A stretch of DNA of 64,000 nt from an uncultured Paracoccaceae bacterium (GCA_947487205.1 CANKVU010000009.1:1-64000); one strand, 5' to 3'; positions 10,645 to 20,064 are shown, counted from the stretch's first letter. Notes: generated from the sequence alone by a model not told the origin. Translations and numbers: made by a program.

Positions 10645-12296
10645 GCCGGCAGGTCTACCACGAAGCGCGCGCCGATTGGATCGGCGGCCGGCCCCGCTCC
10701 CGGCGGTGTGATGTTTTCGGCCCAGATCGCGCCGCCATGCGCCTCCACGATCTGCTTGGAGATGGCGAGGCCCAGGCCGGAATTGTTGCCGAACTGCCCC
10801 TCGGGCCGCTCCGAATAGAACCGCTCGAAGATCCGGGAGAGGGCCGCGTCCGGTATGCCCGGCCCGGTATCCGTGACCGTGACACGCACGCGGTCGCCGT
10901 GGCGCCGGGCCCGCAGGTCGATCCTGCCGCCCGGCGGGCAGAACGACACCGCGTTGCCGATGAGGTTCACGAAGACCTGCGCCAGCCGGCTCTCGAGCCC
11001 ACCGACGCGGAGCGGCCCGGCCGGAAGGTCGGCCGCAAGGTCGATGCCCCGTCCGCGGGCCTCCGCGCCCAGATGCGCGGAGAGGTTGCCCAGGAGCGCC
11101 CCGAGGTCGAAGGGTTCCTCCTCCTCGCGGACGAGATCGCTATCGAGCCGCGACGCGTCCGAGATGTCGGTCACCAGCCGGTCGAGGCGGCGCACGTCGT
11201 GGTCGATCACGTCGAGGAGCCGCGCGCGCCGCTCCGCGTCCCCCACCACGCGCAGCGCCCCCGCCGCCGAGCGGAGGGAGGCGAGCGGATTGCGGATCTC
11301 GTGCGTCACGTCCGCCGCGAACTGCTCGTTGGCGTCGATCCGGTCGTAGAGCGTGGAGACCATGCCGCGAAGGGCGCCGGACAGCCGGCCGATCTCGTCG
11401 GGGCGCGCGGTCATGTCGGGGATGCGGATGCGCCCGGTCCGCACCCGCCCCGCCTCGCGCATCCGCCCCGTCTCGGCGGCGGCCGAAAGCTGCGCCAGCG
11501 GGGTGGCGATCGCCGAGGCCAGGACCAGGCTCAGCCCGATCGACACGACGACGGCCACCGCCGCCAGCTCCATCAACTGGCCGAGCTGCGCGCGCAGCAG
11601 CGCGTCGATCTCGCCCGCGCCCGAGGTCATCGCCACGACGCCCGCCACCCGGCCCTCGTGCCGGATCGGCGTGGCGACCGCGAAGACCGCCGCGCCGTCG
11701 CGCACGAGGGCCGTCTCGACATGCGTGGCGCCGCGCAGGCCCTCGGCCAGCAGCCGGTCGGCCAGCCGGCGCGTGTCGCCCGCGGGCGCGGCGGGGCGGA
11801 TGCGGGCCAGGAATTCCGACGCCCGGTCGACCAGGTCGGCGGCCAGCGAGCGGCGCGGGCGCGCGCCCAGCCCCGAGATCTCGCCCGCCTTGGCCTGCGA
11901 CACCCCCCGGGACGTGGCCATCAGTCGGCCGGACCTGTCGAACACGAACACCTCGGACGCCCCCGCGAGGTCGAGGGCCGCGATGGTGGCCGCCGGATCG
12001 ATGCCGGCGCCGATCTCCGCCCCGTCCCGCCCGGACAGCGCCGCCTCGAAGACATCCGCCACGAGTTCGGCCTCGGAGACGAGCGCGGTCTCGCGCTGCA
12101 GGACGAGCGTATCGCGGAACGGGTTCAGCGCCGCCATGCCCGCGACCAGGAGCAGGATGGCGACCAGGTTGAGGGCGACGATCCGGCGCGCGAGGGGCGA
12201 TCCGTGGAAGAGGATCGCCGCCCGGGGCCGCGCGACGCCGCCCCCCGGGGCGAGCCGCGCCGGCGCCGCGGTCCCGGTCTCCGAGGAGGCGGACAT
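10641..12296 (-). CDS. chvG: Sensor histidine kinase ChvG
   Basis: A 551-residue inner-membrane sensor kinase paired with ChvI. There are two membrane helices, at about residues 39-57 and 244-262. They flank a periplasmic domain of roughly 185 residues. A HAMP segment follows, then the HisKA box VTHEIRNPLASL with phospho-accepting His332, and a HATPase with GNAVSF, DTGPGIP and GLGLAISKQI. In rhizobia this kinase responds to acid and envelope stress. The start at 12296 was chosen because it lies four bases after the chvI stop. The gene is coupled to hprK by an ATGA overlap. Confidence 0.93.
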   Translation of the reverse strand: MSASSETGTAAPARLAPGGGVARPRAAILFHGSPLARRIVALNLVAILLLVAGMAALNPFRDTLVLQRETALVSEAELVADVFEAALSGRDGAEIGAGIDPAATIAALDLAGASEVFVFDRSGRLMATSRGVSQAKAGEISGLGARPRRSLAADLVDRASEFLARIRPAAPAGDTRRLADRLLAEGLRGATHVETALVRDGAAVFAVATPIRHEGRVAGVVAMTSGAGEIDALLRAQLGQLMELAAVAVVVSIGLSLVLASAIATPLAQLSAAAETGRMREAGRVRTGRIRIPDMTARPDEIGRLSGALRGMVSTLYDRIDANEQFAADVTHEIRNPLASLRSAAGALRVVGDAERRARLLDVIDHDVRRLDRLVTDISDASRLDSDLVREEEEPFDLGALLGNLSAHLGAEARGRGIDLAADLPAGPLRVGGLESRLAQVFVNLIGNAVSFCPPGGRIDLRARRHGDRVRVTVTDTGPGIPDAALSRIFERFYSERPEGQFGNNSGLGLAISKQIVEAHGGAIWAENITPPGAGPAADPIGARFVVDLPA

Positions 12297-12300
12297 GGCC

Positions 12301-13002
12301 TCACTCCTCGTTGTAGCGGTAGCCGATGCCGTAAAGCGTCTCGATCGCCGAGAAGTCGGGATCGACGGCGCGCATCTTCTTGCGGAGCCGCTTGATATGG
12401 CTGTCGATCGTGCGGTCGTCGACATAGACCTGGTCGTCATAGGCCACGTCCATCAGCTGGTCGCGGCTCTTGACGAAGCCGGCGCGCTGGGCGAGCGATT
12501 GCAGCAGCAGGAACTCCGTCACCGTCAGCGACACCGGGCGCCCCTTCCACGACACCGCGTGGCGGGCGGGGTCCATGCTCAGATCCCCGCGCACCATCAC
12601 CTGGCTCGATTCCACGGCCGAGGGTTCCTCGCCGGACAGCACGTCCTGGCGGCGCAGCAGCGCGCGGATGCGTTCCACCAGCAGCCGCTGCGAGAACGGC
12701 TTCTTGACGTAATCGTCCGCGCCCATTCGCAGCCCCAGTACCTCGTCCACCTCCTCGTCCTTCGAGGTGAGGAAGATCACCGGCATCGCGGTGCGCTGGC
12801 GGACCCGCTGCAGAAGGTCCATCCCGTCCATGCGCGGCATCTTGATGTCGAACACCGCCATGTCCGGCATCCGCCGCCCGAAGGCGTCGAAGGCCTGCTG
12901 GCCGTCGCTGTAGGTCTCGACCTCGAACCCCTCCGCCTCCAGGGTCATGGCCACGGAGGTGAGGATGTTGCGGTCGTCGTCGACCAGGGCAATTCTCGAC
13001 AT
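12301..13002 (-). CDS. chvI: Response regulator ChvI (OmpR family)
   Basis: A 233-residue response regulator. The receiver domain starts [12 protein letters not shown], the phospho-acceptor is Asp52 in [10 protein letters not shown], and the conserved Lys lies in VKKPF. The C-terminal winged helix shows [10 protein letters not shown] and [13 protein letters not shown], and the protein ends in GIGYRYNEE. It is the first gene of the chvI-chvG-hprK-rapZ-manX-ptsH unit and is divergent from pckA, a layout conserved in alphaproteobacteria. The shared intergenic region contains spaced direct repeats that could be its operator. Confidence 0.95.
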   Translation of the reverse strand: MSRIALVDDDRNILTSVAMTLEAEGFEVETYSDGQQAFDAFGRRMPDMAVFDIKMPRMDGMDLLQRVRQRTAMPVIFLTSKDEEVDEVLGLRMGADDYVKKPFSQRLLVERIRALLRRQDVLSGEEPSAVESSQVMVRGDLSMDPARHAVSWKGRPVSLTVTEFLLLQSLAQRAGFVKSRDQLMDVAYDDQVYVDDRTIDSHIKRLRKKMRAVDPDFSAIETLYGIGYRYNEE

Positions 13003-13112
13003 GGTCCCGTCCTTGTTTCTGCGCGGGGCTCTGCCGCGCTCCGGCCTTGTTTCGTTTTACCGGAGCGCAACGGTCGCGGAGCACATCCGTCATTAGGGCA
13101 GAAACAACCGCA

Positions 13113-13186
13113 AATTCGTTTCCCCGGCCTTAAATTCGCCAGCCTTCCGCCATCTGGTTGCGTTAAAATCGAATCGATTGCGCTAA
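13113..13186. promoter_or_regulatory. Two pairs of 20-bp-spaced direct repeats between chvI and pckA
   Basis: AAATTCG occurs at 13113-13119 and again at 13133-13139. TTGCGTTAA at 13158-13166 is echoed by TTGCGCTAA at 13178-13186. Each pair has exactly 20 bases from start to start, about two helical turns, which suits side-by-side binding of an OmpR-type regulator. The second pair could also supply promoter elements for pckA (TTGCGT, 17 bases, CGCTAA). ChvI as the binder is inference from position. Confidence 0.45.
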
Positions 13187-13289
13187 CCGGCCTAGGCCCT
13201 GGGGATCGCGGCGTGATACCAAGGCGCGTCGCCCACCCGGGCGTTCCGGCGTCCGGGCCATACGAGTAAGCGGAGAGGACTGGACCGAC

Positions 13290-14888
13290 ATGACCGAAGG
13301 ACGCGTCAACCCCGATCGCCCCCTGGACTCGCAGGGCATCACGGGCCTCGGTTCGGTGCATTACAACCTCACCGAGCCGCAACTCGTCGAGGCGTCGCTG
13401 ACCCGCGGCGAGGGCCGGCTGGGCCAGGGCGGGGCCCTGCTGGTCAACACCGGCAAGCATACCGGGCGCTCGCCGCAGGACAAGTTCGTGGTCCGGACCC
13501 CGTCGGTCGAGGACACGATCTGGTGGGAGAACAACCCGCCCATGGAACCCGACGCCTTCGAGCGGCTCAAGCGCGACATGTACGCCCACATGGAGGGCGG
13601 CGACTATTTCGTTCAGGACCTGTATGGCGGCGCGGATCCCGCGCAGCGGCTCGACGTGCGGGTGGTGACGGAACTCGCCTGGCATTCCCTCTTCATCCGC
13701 CATCTCCTGCGCCGGCCGGACCGGGCCGCGCTGGACGCGTTCACGCCCGACTTCACCATCGTGAACTGCCCCAGCTTCGCGGCCGACCCCGACCGCCACG
13801 GTTGCCGATCCGAGACGGTGATCGCGCTGAACTTCGACGAGCGGCTGATCCTCATCGGCGGCACGGAATACGCGGGCGAGAACAAGAAGTCGGTCTTCAC
13901 GGTCCTGAACTACCTCCTGCCGGAGAAGGGCATCATGCCGATGCATTGCTCGGCCAACCACGCGCCGGGCAACCCGGTCGACACGGCGGTCTTCTTCGGC
14001 CTGTCGGGCACCGGCAAGACCACGCTGTCGGCCGATCCGGCCCGGGTCCTGATCGGCGACGACGAGCACGGCTGGTCTGAGCGCGGCACGTTCAATTTCG
14101 AGGGCGGCTGCTATGCCAAGACGATCGGGCTCGATCCCGCCGCCGAGCCCGAGATCTACGCCACCACCCACCGCTTCGCCACGGTCGTGGAGAACATGGT
14201 CTACGACGAGACCACGCGGGCGCTCGACTACGACGACGACAGCCTGACCGCCAACATGCGCTGCGCCTACCCGCTGGACTACATCTCCAACGCGTCGGAC
14301 ACGGCCTTGGGCGGCCACCCCAAGAACATCATCATGCTGACCTGCGACGCCTTCGGGGTGCTGCCCCCGATCGCCCGCCTCAGCCCGGCGCAGGCGATGT
14401 ACCACTTCCTGTCGGGCTTCACCGCCAAGGTGGCCGGCACCGAACGGGGCGTGACCGAGCCGCAGCCGACCTTCTCCACCTGCTTCGGGGCCCCGTTCAT
14501 GCCGCGCCGTCCCGAGATCTACGGCGAGCTGCTCAAGAGCAAGATCGCCAAGCACGGGGCGACCTGCTGGCTGGTCAATACCGGCTGGACGGGCGGCGCC
14601 TTCGGCGAGGGGTCGCGGATGCCGATCAAGTCGACGCGCGCGCTCCTGGCCGCGGCGCTCGACGGCTCGCTCGACCGGGCGAAGTTCCGCAAGGACCCGA
14701 ATTTCGGCTTCGACGTGCCGGTTTCGGTGCCGGGGGTGCCCGACCTGTTGCTGAACCCGCGCCGGACCTGGGACGACCCGGCCGCCTACGACGCCCAGGC
14801 CGCCAAGCTCGTCGCCATGTTCTCCGAGAACTTCACCCAGTACGAGGGCCATATCGACGACGACGTCCGGGCCATCGCCCTGGGCTGA
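13290..14888 (+). CDS. pckA: Phosphoenolpyruvate carboxykinase (ATP)
   Basis: The 532-residue ATP-dependent PEP carboxykinase, which converts oxaloacetate to phosphoenolpyruvate at the entry to gluconeogenesis. The ATP-type P-loop [11 protein letters not shown] lies near residue 240, and GDDEHGW and the [12 protein letters not shown] segment follow, which are diagnostic for the ATP enzyme. Earlier, [16 protein letters not shown] and [10 protein letters not shown] match the family. An AGAGGA sits upstream of the ATG at 13290. It is divergent from chvI. Control of pckA by ChvG/ChvI is known in Agrobacterium, so the same may hold here. Confidence 0.98.
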   Translation: MTEGRVNPDRPLDSQGITGLGSVHYNLTEPQLVEASLTRGEGRLGQGGALLVNTGKHTGRSPQDKFVVRTPSVEDTIWWENNPPMEPDAFERLKRDMYAHMEGGDYFVQDLYGGADPAQRLDVRVVTELAWHSLFIRHLLRRPDRAALDAFTPDFTIVNCPSFAADPDRHGCRSETVIALNFDERLILIGGTEYAGENKKSVFTVLNYLLPEKGIMPMHCSANHAPGNPVDTAVFFGLSGTGKTTLSADPARVLIGDDEHGWSERGTFNFEGGCYAKTIGLDPAAEPEIYATTHRFATVVENMVYDETTRALDYDDDSLTANMRCAYPLDYISNASDTALGGHPKNIIMLTCDAFGVLPPIARLSPAQAMYHFLSGFTAKVAGTERGVTEPQPTFSTCFGAPFMPRRPEIYGELLKSKIAKHGATCWLVNTGWTGGAFGEGSRMPIKSTRALLAAALDGSLDRAKFRKDPNFGFDVPVSVPGVPDLLLNPRRTWDDPAAYDAQAAKLVAMFSENFTQYEGHIDDDVRAIALG

Positions 14889-14986
14889 GGGGCCCCGGTC
14901 GCGGTCGCACGGCCGGAACATTCGGGGGAAGCCCGGCCTTTCACATGGGGCCCCCGCGCCCGCGACAAGATCAGGGAACCTAGCCG

Positions 14987-16888
14987 ATGAAGCTGACCGC
15001 GACGACACGGACGCTCTTGCTGTCCACTGCCCTCACCCTGCCGCTGGCCGCCGCGGCCGTGGCGCAGACGATCGAGATCGACCCCGAGCGGCTGGCCGAG
15101 AAGAGCCAGGAATGCCAATCGCTCGGCGAGGCGATCCAGGCGGCCGAACAGCCGATCGAGGCGGTCGAGCCGCAGGCGCTGGTCACCGCGATCAACGACG
15201 ACGTGGCCGAGGATTGTTCCTCCTTCGCCGAGCAGCTCGGGGGCGCGGCCCCCGAGGGCGGCGAGCAACCCGCGAGCGACGGCGGGTCGGAGGAGGCGCA
15301 GCCCTCCGCCGAGGGCGAGCAGACCGCGCCGGAAGAGGGCGCATCCTCCGGGAGCGACCAGGCACGGGAGTCCGGCGCCGCGCCGGCCGATCAGGCCCCG
15401 CCCGCCGAGGAGCAGAGCGCCTCCGACGCGCCCGCAGGGGAGCAGGATCAGCCAGCCTCGGACCCGGAGCAATCCTCCGGCCAGGAGGCGCAGCAATCGG
15501 GCGAGCCGCAGGCGCAGCCCGCCGAGCAGCCCGCATCCGAGCAGGCCTCCGGCGACGCGCAGGCGCCCTCCGATCAAGCGTCCGATCAAACGTCCGACCA
15601 GGCATCCGGCGAGGCGCAATCGGACAGCGCGGAGGCCGCCGCCGACACGACGGCGAGCGAGGACATCCCGATCCGCGCCCAGGCCTCGGTGCCCGATCCC
15701 GAGGTCTCGGTCGAAGTTCCGGCCCCCAGCGTCACCGTCATGCCGGCCCAACCGCAGGTCTCGGTCCAGGAACAGGCCCCCGAGATCGAGGTCGAGCAGG
15801 CCCGGCCCTCGGTGTCGGTCGAGATCCCCGAGATCGTGGTCCGGGTCGAGATCCCGGCGCCCAAGGTCTATATCCTGGCCGCCGATCCGCAGGTCGATGT
15901 CTCCACCGACGATCCCCAGGTCGAGGTGCAGCAGGGCGAACCGAGCGTCAGCGTGACCCAGGCCGAGCCGACGGTCGACCTTCTGGTCGGCGACGAGAGC
16001 GGCGAGCCGGCCGCGCAGGCGGGCGGATCGGACGGTTCGGGCGGCGGCCAGGCCGCGTCCGGCTCCGGTTTGGATGCCGGCGGCAACGTGACCACCAGCA
16101 CTGCCGAACCCAATGTCGAGATCGGCCAGCCGGAGGGCGAGCCGCAGATCGACGTGTCCCGGGCGGAACCGAGCCTGACCTACCAGGGCGGCGATCCGGA
16201 GATCACGGTGTCGATGCCCGAGCAACCCACGGTGGAGGTGTCGCAAGGCGGCGAGGCGAGCGTGACCTACGAAACCGCCGAGGAGCGCGAGCAGCGCCGC
16301 GCCCAGCAGCAATCGGGCGACCAGGCCCAGTCCGGCGACCAGGCCCAGGCCGCGCAGCCCGAGGCGCAATCCTCCGGATCCGGGGGGCAATCCGCCGAAT
16401 CGCAGTCGGAGCAGTCCGGCGGTCAGCAATCCCAGGGCGGCGACCAAGGGCAATCCCAAGGCCAGTCCGAGGAGCAATCCCAGGCCCAGTCCGAGGAGCA
16501 GCCCAGCGACCAGGCCGGGGGTCAGCCCGAGGCGCAACCGGGCGGAGAGGAAGCGCAACAGGATGCCGGCTCCGCGCTGGCCGGCCAGGCCATGGCCGTC
16601 GCCGACCTCATGGAGATGGAGATCGTGACCGGCGAGGGCGACAATCTCGGCACCCCCGACGCGGTGATCGAGCGCAACGGCGCCCCGGCGCTCGTCGTGT
16701 CCTCGGGCGGCTTCCTCGGCATCGGCGACACCCAGGTCCCGGTGAACCTGTCGGACGTGACGGTCAACGGCGAGCAGCTGATGCTGAACCAGCTAACCGA
16801 TCAGCAGATCCAGCAGATGCAGGATTTCGAGTTCGACGAATCCGCCGCGCTTCCCGATGACCGGGAGGTCCAGGTCGGCGGCAACTGA
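14987..16888 (+). CDS. Secreted repeat protein with C-terminal PRC-barrel-like domain
   Basis: A 633-residue exported protein that I cannot assign a function. A signal peptide occupies residues 1-27 (cut near AVAQ). A small domain of about 60 residues with two cysteines (Cys43, Cys77) follows. Then come a Q/S/E/A-rich disordered region (about 90-228) and eleven exact nine-residue repeats of the pattern xxxPxVxVx (235-333). A Gly/Ser linker, a looser second repeat block (372-428) and a second Q/S-rich stretch (430-530) follow. The C-terminus (about 532-604) looks like a PRC-barrel (GDNLGTPDAVIERNG, GGFLGIGDTQVPV). It is very acidic. It is flanked by pckA and a convergent TSUP gene and has no obvious operon partner. 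Confidence 0.75.
   Translation: MKLTATTRTLLLSTALTLPLAAAAVAQTIEIDPERLAEKSQECQSLGEAIQAAEQPIEAVEPQALVTAINDDVAEDCSSFAEQLGGAAPEGGEQPASDGGSEEAQPSAEGEQTAPEEGASSGSDQARESGAAPADQAPPAEEQSASDAPAGEQDQPASDPEQSSGQEAQQSGEPQAQPAEQPASEQASGDAQAPSDQASDQTSDQASGEAQSDSAEAAADTTASEDIPIRAQASVPDPEVSVEVPAPSVTVMPAQPQVSVQEQAPEIEVEQARPSVSVEIPEIVVRVEIPAPKVYILAADPQVDVSTDDPQVEVQQGEPSVSVTQAEPTVDLLVGDESGEPAAQAGGSDGSGGGQAASGSGLDAGGNVTTSTAEPNVEIGQPEGEPQIDVSRAEPSLTYQGGDPEITVSMPEQPTVEVSQGGEASVTYETAEEREQRRAQQQSGDQAQSGDQAQAAQPEAQSSGSGGQSAESQSEQSGGQQSQGGDQGQSQGQSEEQSQAQSEEQPSDQAGGQPEAQPGGEEAQQDAGSALAGQAMAVADLMEMEIVTGEGDNLGTPDAVIERNGAPALVVSSGGFLGIGDTQVPVNLSDVTVNGEQLMLNQLTDQQIQQMQDFEFDESAALPDDREVQVGGN
15689..15985 (+). repeat. Eleven tandem 27-bp units encoding nine-residue repeats
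   Basis: Within the secreted PRC-barrel protein, residues 235-333 divide without gaps into eleven nonapeptides of pattern xxxPxVxVx (for example PAQPQVSVQ, EQAPEIEVE, QARPSVSVE). At DNA level the 27-bp units are diverged, so this is an old protein repeat rather than a recent tandem duplication. Alternating Val on one face suggests short beta strands. Confidence 0.8.
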
Positions 16889-16908
16889 TCCGGACCGGAT
16901 CGACCGGC

Positions 16909-16930
16909 GGGGGCGCGCCGTTGCGCCCCC
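16909..16930. terminator. Hairpin between convergent genes
   Basis: An eight-base perfect stem (16909-16916 with 16923-16930, GGGGGCGC against its complement) with a six-base loop lies between the converging PRC-barrel and TSUP genes. It could end transcription from both sides, although there is no T tract. Confidence 0.4.
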
Positions 16931-16931
16931 G

Positions 16932-17708
16932 TCACCCCCACAGGCCGCGGCGGATCAGGTTGACCGCCGCCACCGTCAGGACCGCGAGCGTCAGGCGCCG
17001 CAACCATACCGGATCGAGCCGGTCGCCGAAGCGGAACCCCATCCACATGCCCAGTCCCGCCGGCACCAGCAGCATGAGCGAGAACGGCACCGTGTCGCGG
17101 TTCAGAAGGCCCGACGCGGCATGGCCGGCCACCAGCATCACCGATCCGGTGAAATAGACCACGCCCTGCACCGCCAGCTGCCGCTCGCGGCCGACCTCCA
17201 GCGCCATCAGGTAGAGCACCGTCGGCGGCCCCCAGATCCCGCCGATCCCGCCGGTCGTGCCGGCGAGCGCCCCGATGGCGAGGTCGCAGACCCGCCGCCG
17301 CCGCGGCGGGACGGTGAAGCGCAGTCCCGCCAGCTGCACCAGGGCCAGGAGAAGCACCGGGACGCCCACGGCCAGATAGATCGTCCGCGCGGGAATCGCC
17401 GCCAGCGCCTGCGCCACGACGAAGACCATCACGCACACCGCCGCGACGAACAGGCGGAAATCGACCGCGGCGGAAATCGCCTCCGCCCGGCCGGCCCGCG
17501 CGACCAGCAGCAGGTTCGACGCGAAGGTCGGGATCACCAGCCCCGCGATCGCCAGGCGCGGCTCCAGCATCAGGGACAGGCCCGAAATCAGGATCAGGGG
17601 CATTGCGAAGCCCACCGCGCCCTTCACGAACCCGGCGACGAGCGCCACCCCGCAGGCGGCGGCCAGCAATTCCGGCGTGAGCGACTCGAATCCCATGCCC
17701 GATGCCAT
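16932..17708 (-). CDS. TSUP-family (TauE/SafE) membrane exporter
   Basis: A 258-residue polytopic protein of the sulfite exporter TauE/SafE (TSUP) family, which moves sulfur-containing or other organic anions across the inner membrane. It has about eight hydrophobic helices. The repeat motif is seen as GFVKGAVGFAMPLI early on and GTTGGIGGIWGPPTVLYLMA in the second half. Two starts are possible, the ATG at 17708 and another four codons later at 17696. The first has GAGTGGG just upstream. It is divergent from mcd. The substrate cannot be told from sequence. Confidence 0.88.
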   Translation of the reverse strand: MASGMGFESLTPELLAAACGVALVAGFVKGAVGFAMPLILISGLSLMLEPRLAIAGLVIPTFASNLLLVARAGRAEAISAAVDFRLFVAAVCVMVFVVAQALAAIPARTIYLAVGVPVLLLALVQLAGLRFTVPPRRRRVCDLAIGALAGTTGGIGGIWGPPTVLYLMALEVGRERQLAVQGVVYFTGSVMLVAGHAASGLLNRDTVPFSLMLLVPAGLGMWMGFRFGDRLDPVWLRRLTLAVLTVAAVNLIRRGLWG

Positions 17709-17846
17709 ATCCCACTCTGCGCGCGGCGCCAGCCCGGATCGCCTGCGCCATATTCGTACAAGGCCGCCCCTGTTCGTGAAATCATCTTGCGGCCCTGCGC
17801 CACAGGCGATAGGCCACCCTTCGCAGACGCAGCAAAGGAGCCCTCC

Positions 17847-19529
17847 ATGCCCCATGACGGACAGGATCTGACGACGACCCGCCCCGCCACGCAGGTCATG
17901 GACGACCTTCTGGCGCTGACCGCGCGGGCGGTTCCGGCGGTCGAGGCGCTGCAGGACCAGGCCGTGGCGGCGCTGCGCGGGGCGGTCCTGTCGGAGGGGC
18001 GGATCTCGGCGGCGGCGGTGGAGGCGAACCAGCACGCGGCCCACGGCCTCGCCTGGCTGGCCACCTATGCCGAGGCGCTGCGGCAATTGCAATCCTGGGC
18101 CGAGCGGCTCGACCGGGACGGGCAGTTCGGCGAGATCGAGCAGCTGTTGCACCAGATCGCGTTCGGCGAATATCTCGCCCAGGTCGCGGGCGGCATCCCC
18201 ATGAGCCAGACGGAGGTCGTCCGCCTGCGGGATCTGGGGCTCGATCCGGACGCCCTCGGCTGCGAGGCGACCCGGGCGCTCATCGCGCGCGGCAACACCC
18301 AGGCCGCCCGGAGCCGCCTCGTCGCGCTGATGCAGGAACGCGCGGCCGAGATCACGGTCGGTCGCTCCGGGCTCGACGACGAATTGGAGATGGTGCGCGA
18401 GCAGTTCCGCCGCTTCGCCGTCGACAAGGTGGAGCCCCACGCCCATGGCTGGCATCTGGACGACGCGCTGATCCCGATGGACGTGATCTCGGAGATGTCC
18501 GGGCTGGGCGTGTTCGGGCTCACCATCCCCGAGGAATACGGCGGGTTCGGCCTGTCGAAGGCGGCGATGTGCGTCGTCTCGGAGGAGTTGAGCCGCGGCT
18601 ATATCGGCGTCGGCTCCCTCGGCACCCGGTCCGAGATCGCCGCCGAGCTGATCCTGTGCGGCGGCACCGAGGCGCAGAAGGCGCGGTGGCTGCCCAAGAT
18701 CGCCAGCGGCGAGATCCTGCCCACCGCCGTCTTCACCGAGCCAAATACCGGCTCCGACCTCGGGGCGCTGCGGACCCGCGCCGTCCGGGACGGCGACGAT
18801 TGGTCGGTCACCGGCAACAAGACATGGATCACGCATGCCTCGCGCGCGCATGTGATGACGCTGCTGGCCCGCACCGATCCGTCGACGACGGACTATTCCG
18901 GGTTGTCGATGTTTCTGGCCGAGAAGACCCCCGGCACCGATGACGCGCCCTTTCCCGACGACGGGATCACCGGCGGCGAGATCGAGGTCCTGGGCTATCG
19001 CGGCATGAAGGAATACGAACTGGCCTTCGACGGCTTCGCGGTGAAGGGCGAGAACCTTCTCGGCGGCGAGGAGGGGCGCGGCTTCAAGCAGCTGATGGAG
19101 ACGTTCGAGAGCGCGCGCATCCAGACCGCCGCCCGCGCCATCGGCGTCGCGCAATCCGCGCTCGATGCCGCGATGCGCTACGCCCAGGACCGCAAGCAGT
19201 TCGGCAAGCCGCTGATCGACTTCCCCCGCGTCTCGGGCAAGCTCGCCCTCATGGCGGTGGAGATCATGGCCGCGCGCCAGCTCACCTATTTCTCCGCCGC
19301 GCAGAAGGATAACGGCCGCCGGTGCGACCTGGAGGCGGGAATGGCCAAGCTCCTGGGCGCGCGGGTCGCCTGGTCGGCGGCCGATAACGGGTTGCAGATC
19401 CATGGCGGCAACGGCTTCGCGATGGAATACCCGATCAGCCGCATCCTGTGCGACGCGCGGATCCTCAACATCTTCGAGGGCGCGGCCGAGATCCAGGCCC
19501 AGGTCATCGCCCGGAGGCTGCTGGGCTGA
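17847..19529 (+). CDS. mcd: (2S)-methylsuccinyl-CoA dehydrogenase
   Basis: A 560-residue flavoprotein of the acyl-CoA dehydrogenase fold with an extra N-terminal segment of about 160 residues. That extension, including HAAHGLAWLATYAEALRQL, is the mark of methylsuccinyl-CoA dehydrogenase, which oxidises (2S)-methylsuccinyl-CoA to mesaconyl-CoA in the ethylmalonyl-CoA pathway of acetate assimilation. The core shows TEPNTGSDLGALRT, KTWITHASRAHV, DRKQFGKPLIDFPRV and the C-terminal HGGNGF followed by IFEGAAEIQAQVIARRLLG, which holds the catalytic Glu. AAGGAG precedes the ATG at 17847. It would pass electrons to the ETF encoded at 5.2-6.9 kb. A generic acyl-CoA dehydrogenase is the alternative, but the extension argues against it. 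Confidence 0.88.
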   Translation: MPHDGQDLTTTRPATQVMDDLLALTARAVPAVEALQDQAVAALRGAVLSEGRISAAAVEANQHAAHGLAWLATYAEALRQLQSWAERLDRDGQFGEIEQLLHQIAFGEYLAQVAGGIPMSQTEVVRLRDLGLDPDALGCEATRALIARGNTQAARSRLVALMQERAAEITVGRSGLDDELEMVREQFRRFAVDKVEPHAHGWHLDDALIPMDVISEMSGLGVFGLTIPEEYGGFGLSKAAMCVVSEELSRGYIGVGSLGTRSEIAAELILCGGTEAQKARWLPKIASGEILPTAVFTEPNTGSDLGALRTRAVRDGDDWSVTGNKTWITHASRAHVMTLLARTDPSTTDYSGLSMFLAEKTPGTDDAPFPDDGITGGEIEVLGYRGMKEYELAFDGFAVKGENLLGGEEGRGFKQLMETFESARIQTAARAIGVAQSALDAAMRYAQDRKQFGKPLIDFPRVSGKLALMAVEIMAARQLTYFSAAQKDNGRRCDLEAGMAKLLGARVAWSAADNGLQIHGGNGFAMEYPISRILCDARILNIFEGAAEIQAQVIARRLLG

Positions 19530-19557
19530 GGGCGCGATGCCGCCGCGCGGGCGCGCG

Positions 19558-20064
19558 CTAGTCGATGACCTCGTCGGCGGCGACGCCCCAGAGCGCCCGC
19601 TTCTCGGCCCAGCCGCGATATCCGTCCTTGCGCAGGCGGCACCAATCTGGCCGGCATTCCTCCACCCGCGCGACGACGCCGCGCCGGGCCTTCGCCAGGA
19701 CCCCGGCATCGGGGTCGGGGGAGCGCCTGAGCGCCACCTCGTCGGCCTCGACCAGCACCGTGCGCGTACCCGACAGGAGGGCGTAATGCATCCACCCCCC
19801 CTGCCCGTCGCGATCCTCGACCCGGCGCCAGTGGCCGTATTCGGCCGTCACCTTCAACGGCAGGTCCCGGCGCCGATAGACCCAGTCGATGCGGTGCCCC
19901 AGGGACGGGCCGCGCCGCACGTTCCCGGTCGAGGATTTGAGCGACACGAAGCGCGGCAGCGGCAGGTTCGTCACCTCGCCGCGAACGGTCTCGGCCGCGG
20001 GTGCCGCCGCACCGCCCAGGCCCACCGCGAGAGCCAGTGCCAGAACTATCGTCGATCTTGCCAT
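19558..20064 (-). CDS. Exported SH3-domain protein
   Basis: A 168-residue protein with an N-terminal signal peptide (about residues 1-24). The rest is two bacterial SH3-like units. The first contains VSLKSSTGNVRRGPSLGHRIDWVY, and the second ends in RLRKDGYRGWAEKRALWGV. This matches the SH3-domain proteins of COG3807 type found across alphaproteobacteria, of unknown cell-envelope function. The start at 20064 is the first Met directly before the signal sequence. It converges on mcd (28 bases apart) and is divergent from the 2-hydroxyacid dehydrogenase gene. Confidence 0.85.
   Translation of the reverse strand: MARSTIVLALALAVGLGGAAAPAAETVRGEVTNLPLPRFVSLKSSTGNVRRGPSLGHRIDWVYRRRDLPLKVTAEYGHWRRVEDRDGQGGWMHYALLSGTRTVLVEADEVALRRSPDPDAGVLAKARRGVVARVEECRPDWCRLRKDGYRGWAEKRALWGVAADEVID

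Noticed and set aside
14987-16888. Repetitive DNA that might be a CRISPR array or recent tandem repeat
   Set aside because: The repetition is at protein level. Units are 27 bp with no conserved repeat/spacer alternation, and the whole stretch is one open frame with a signal peptide.
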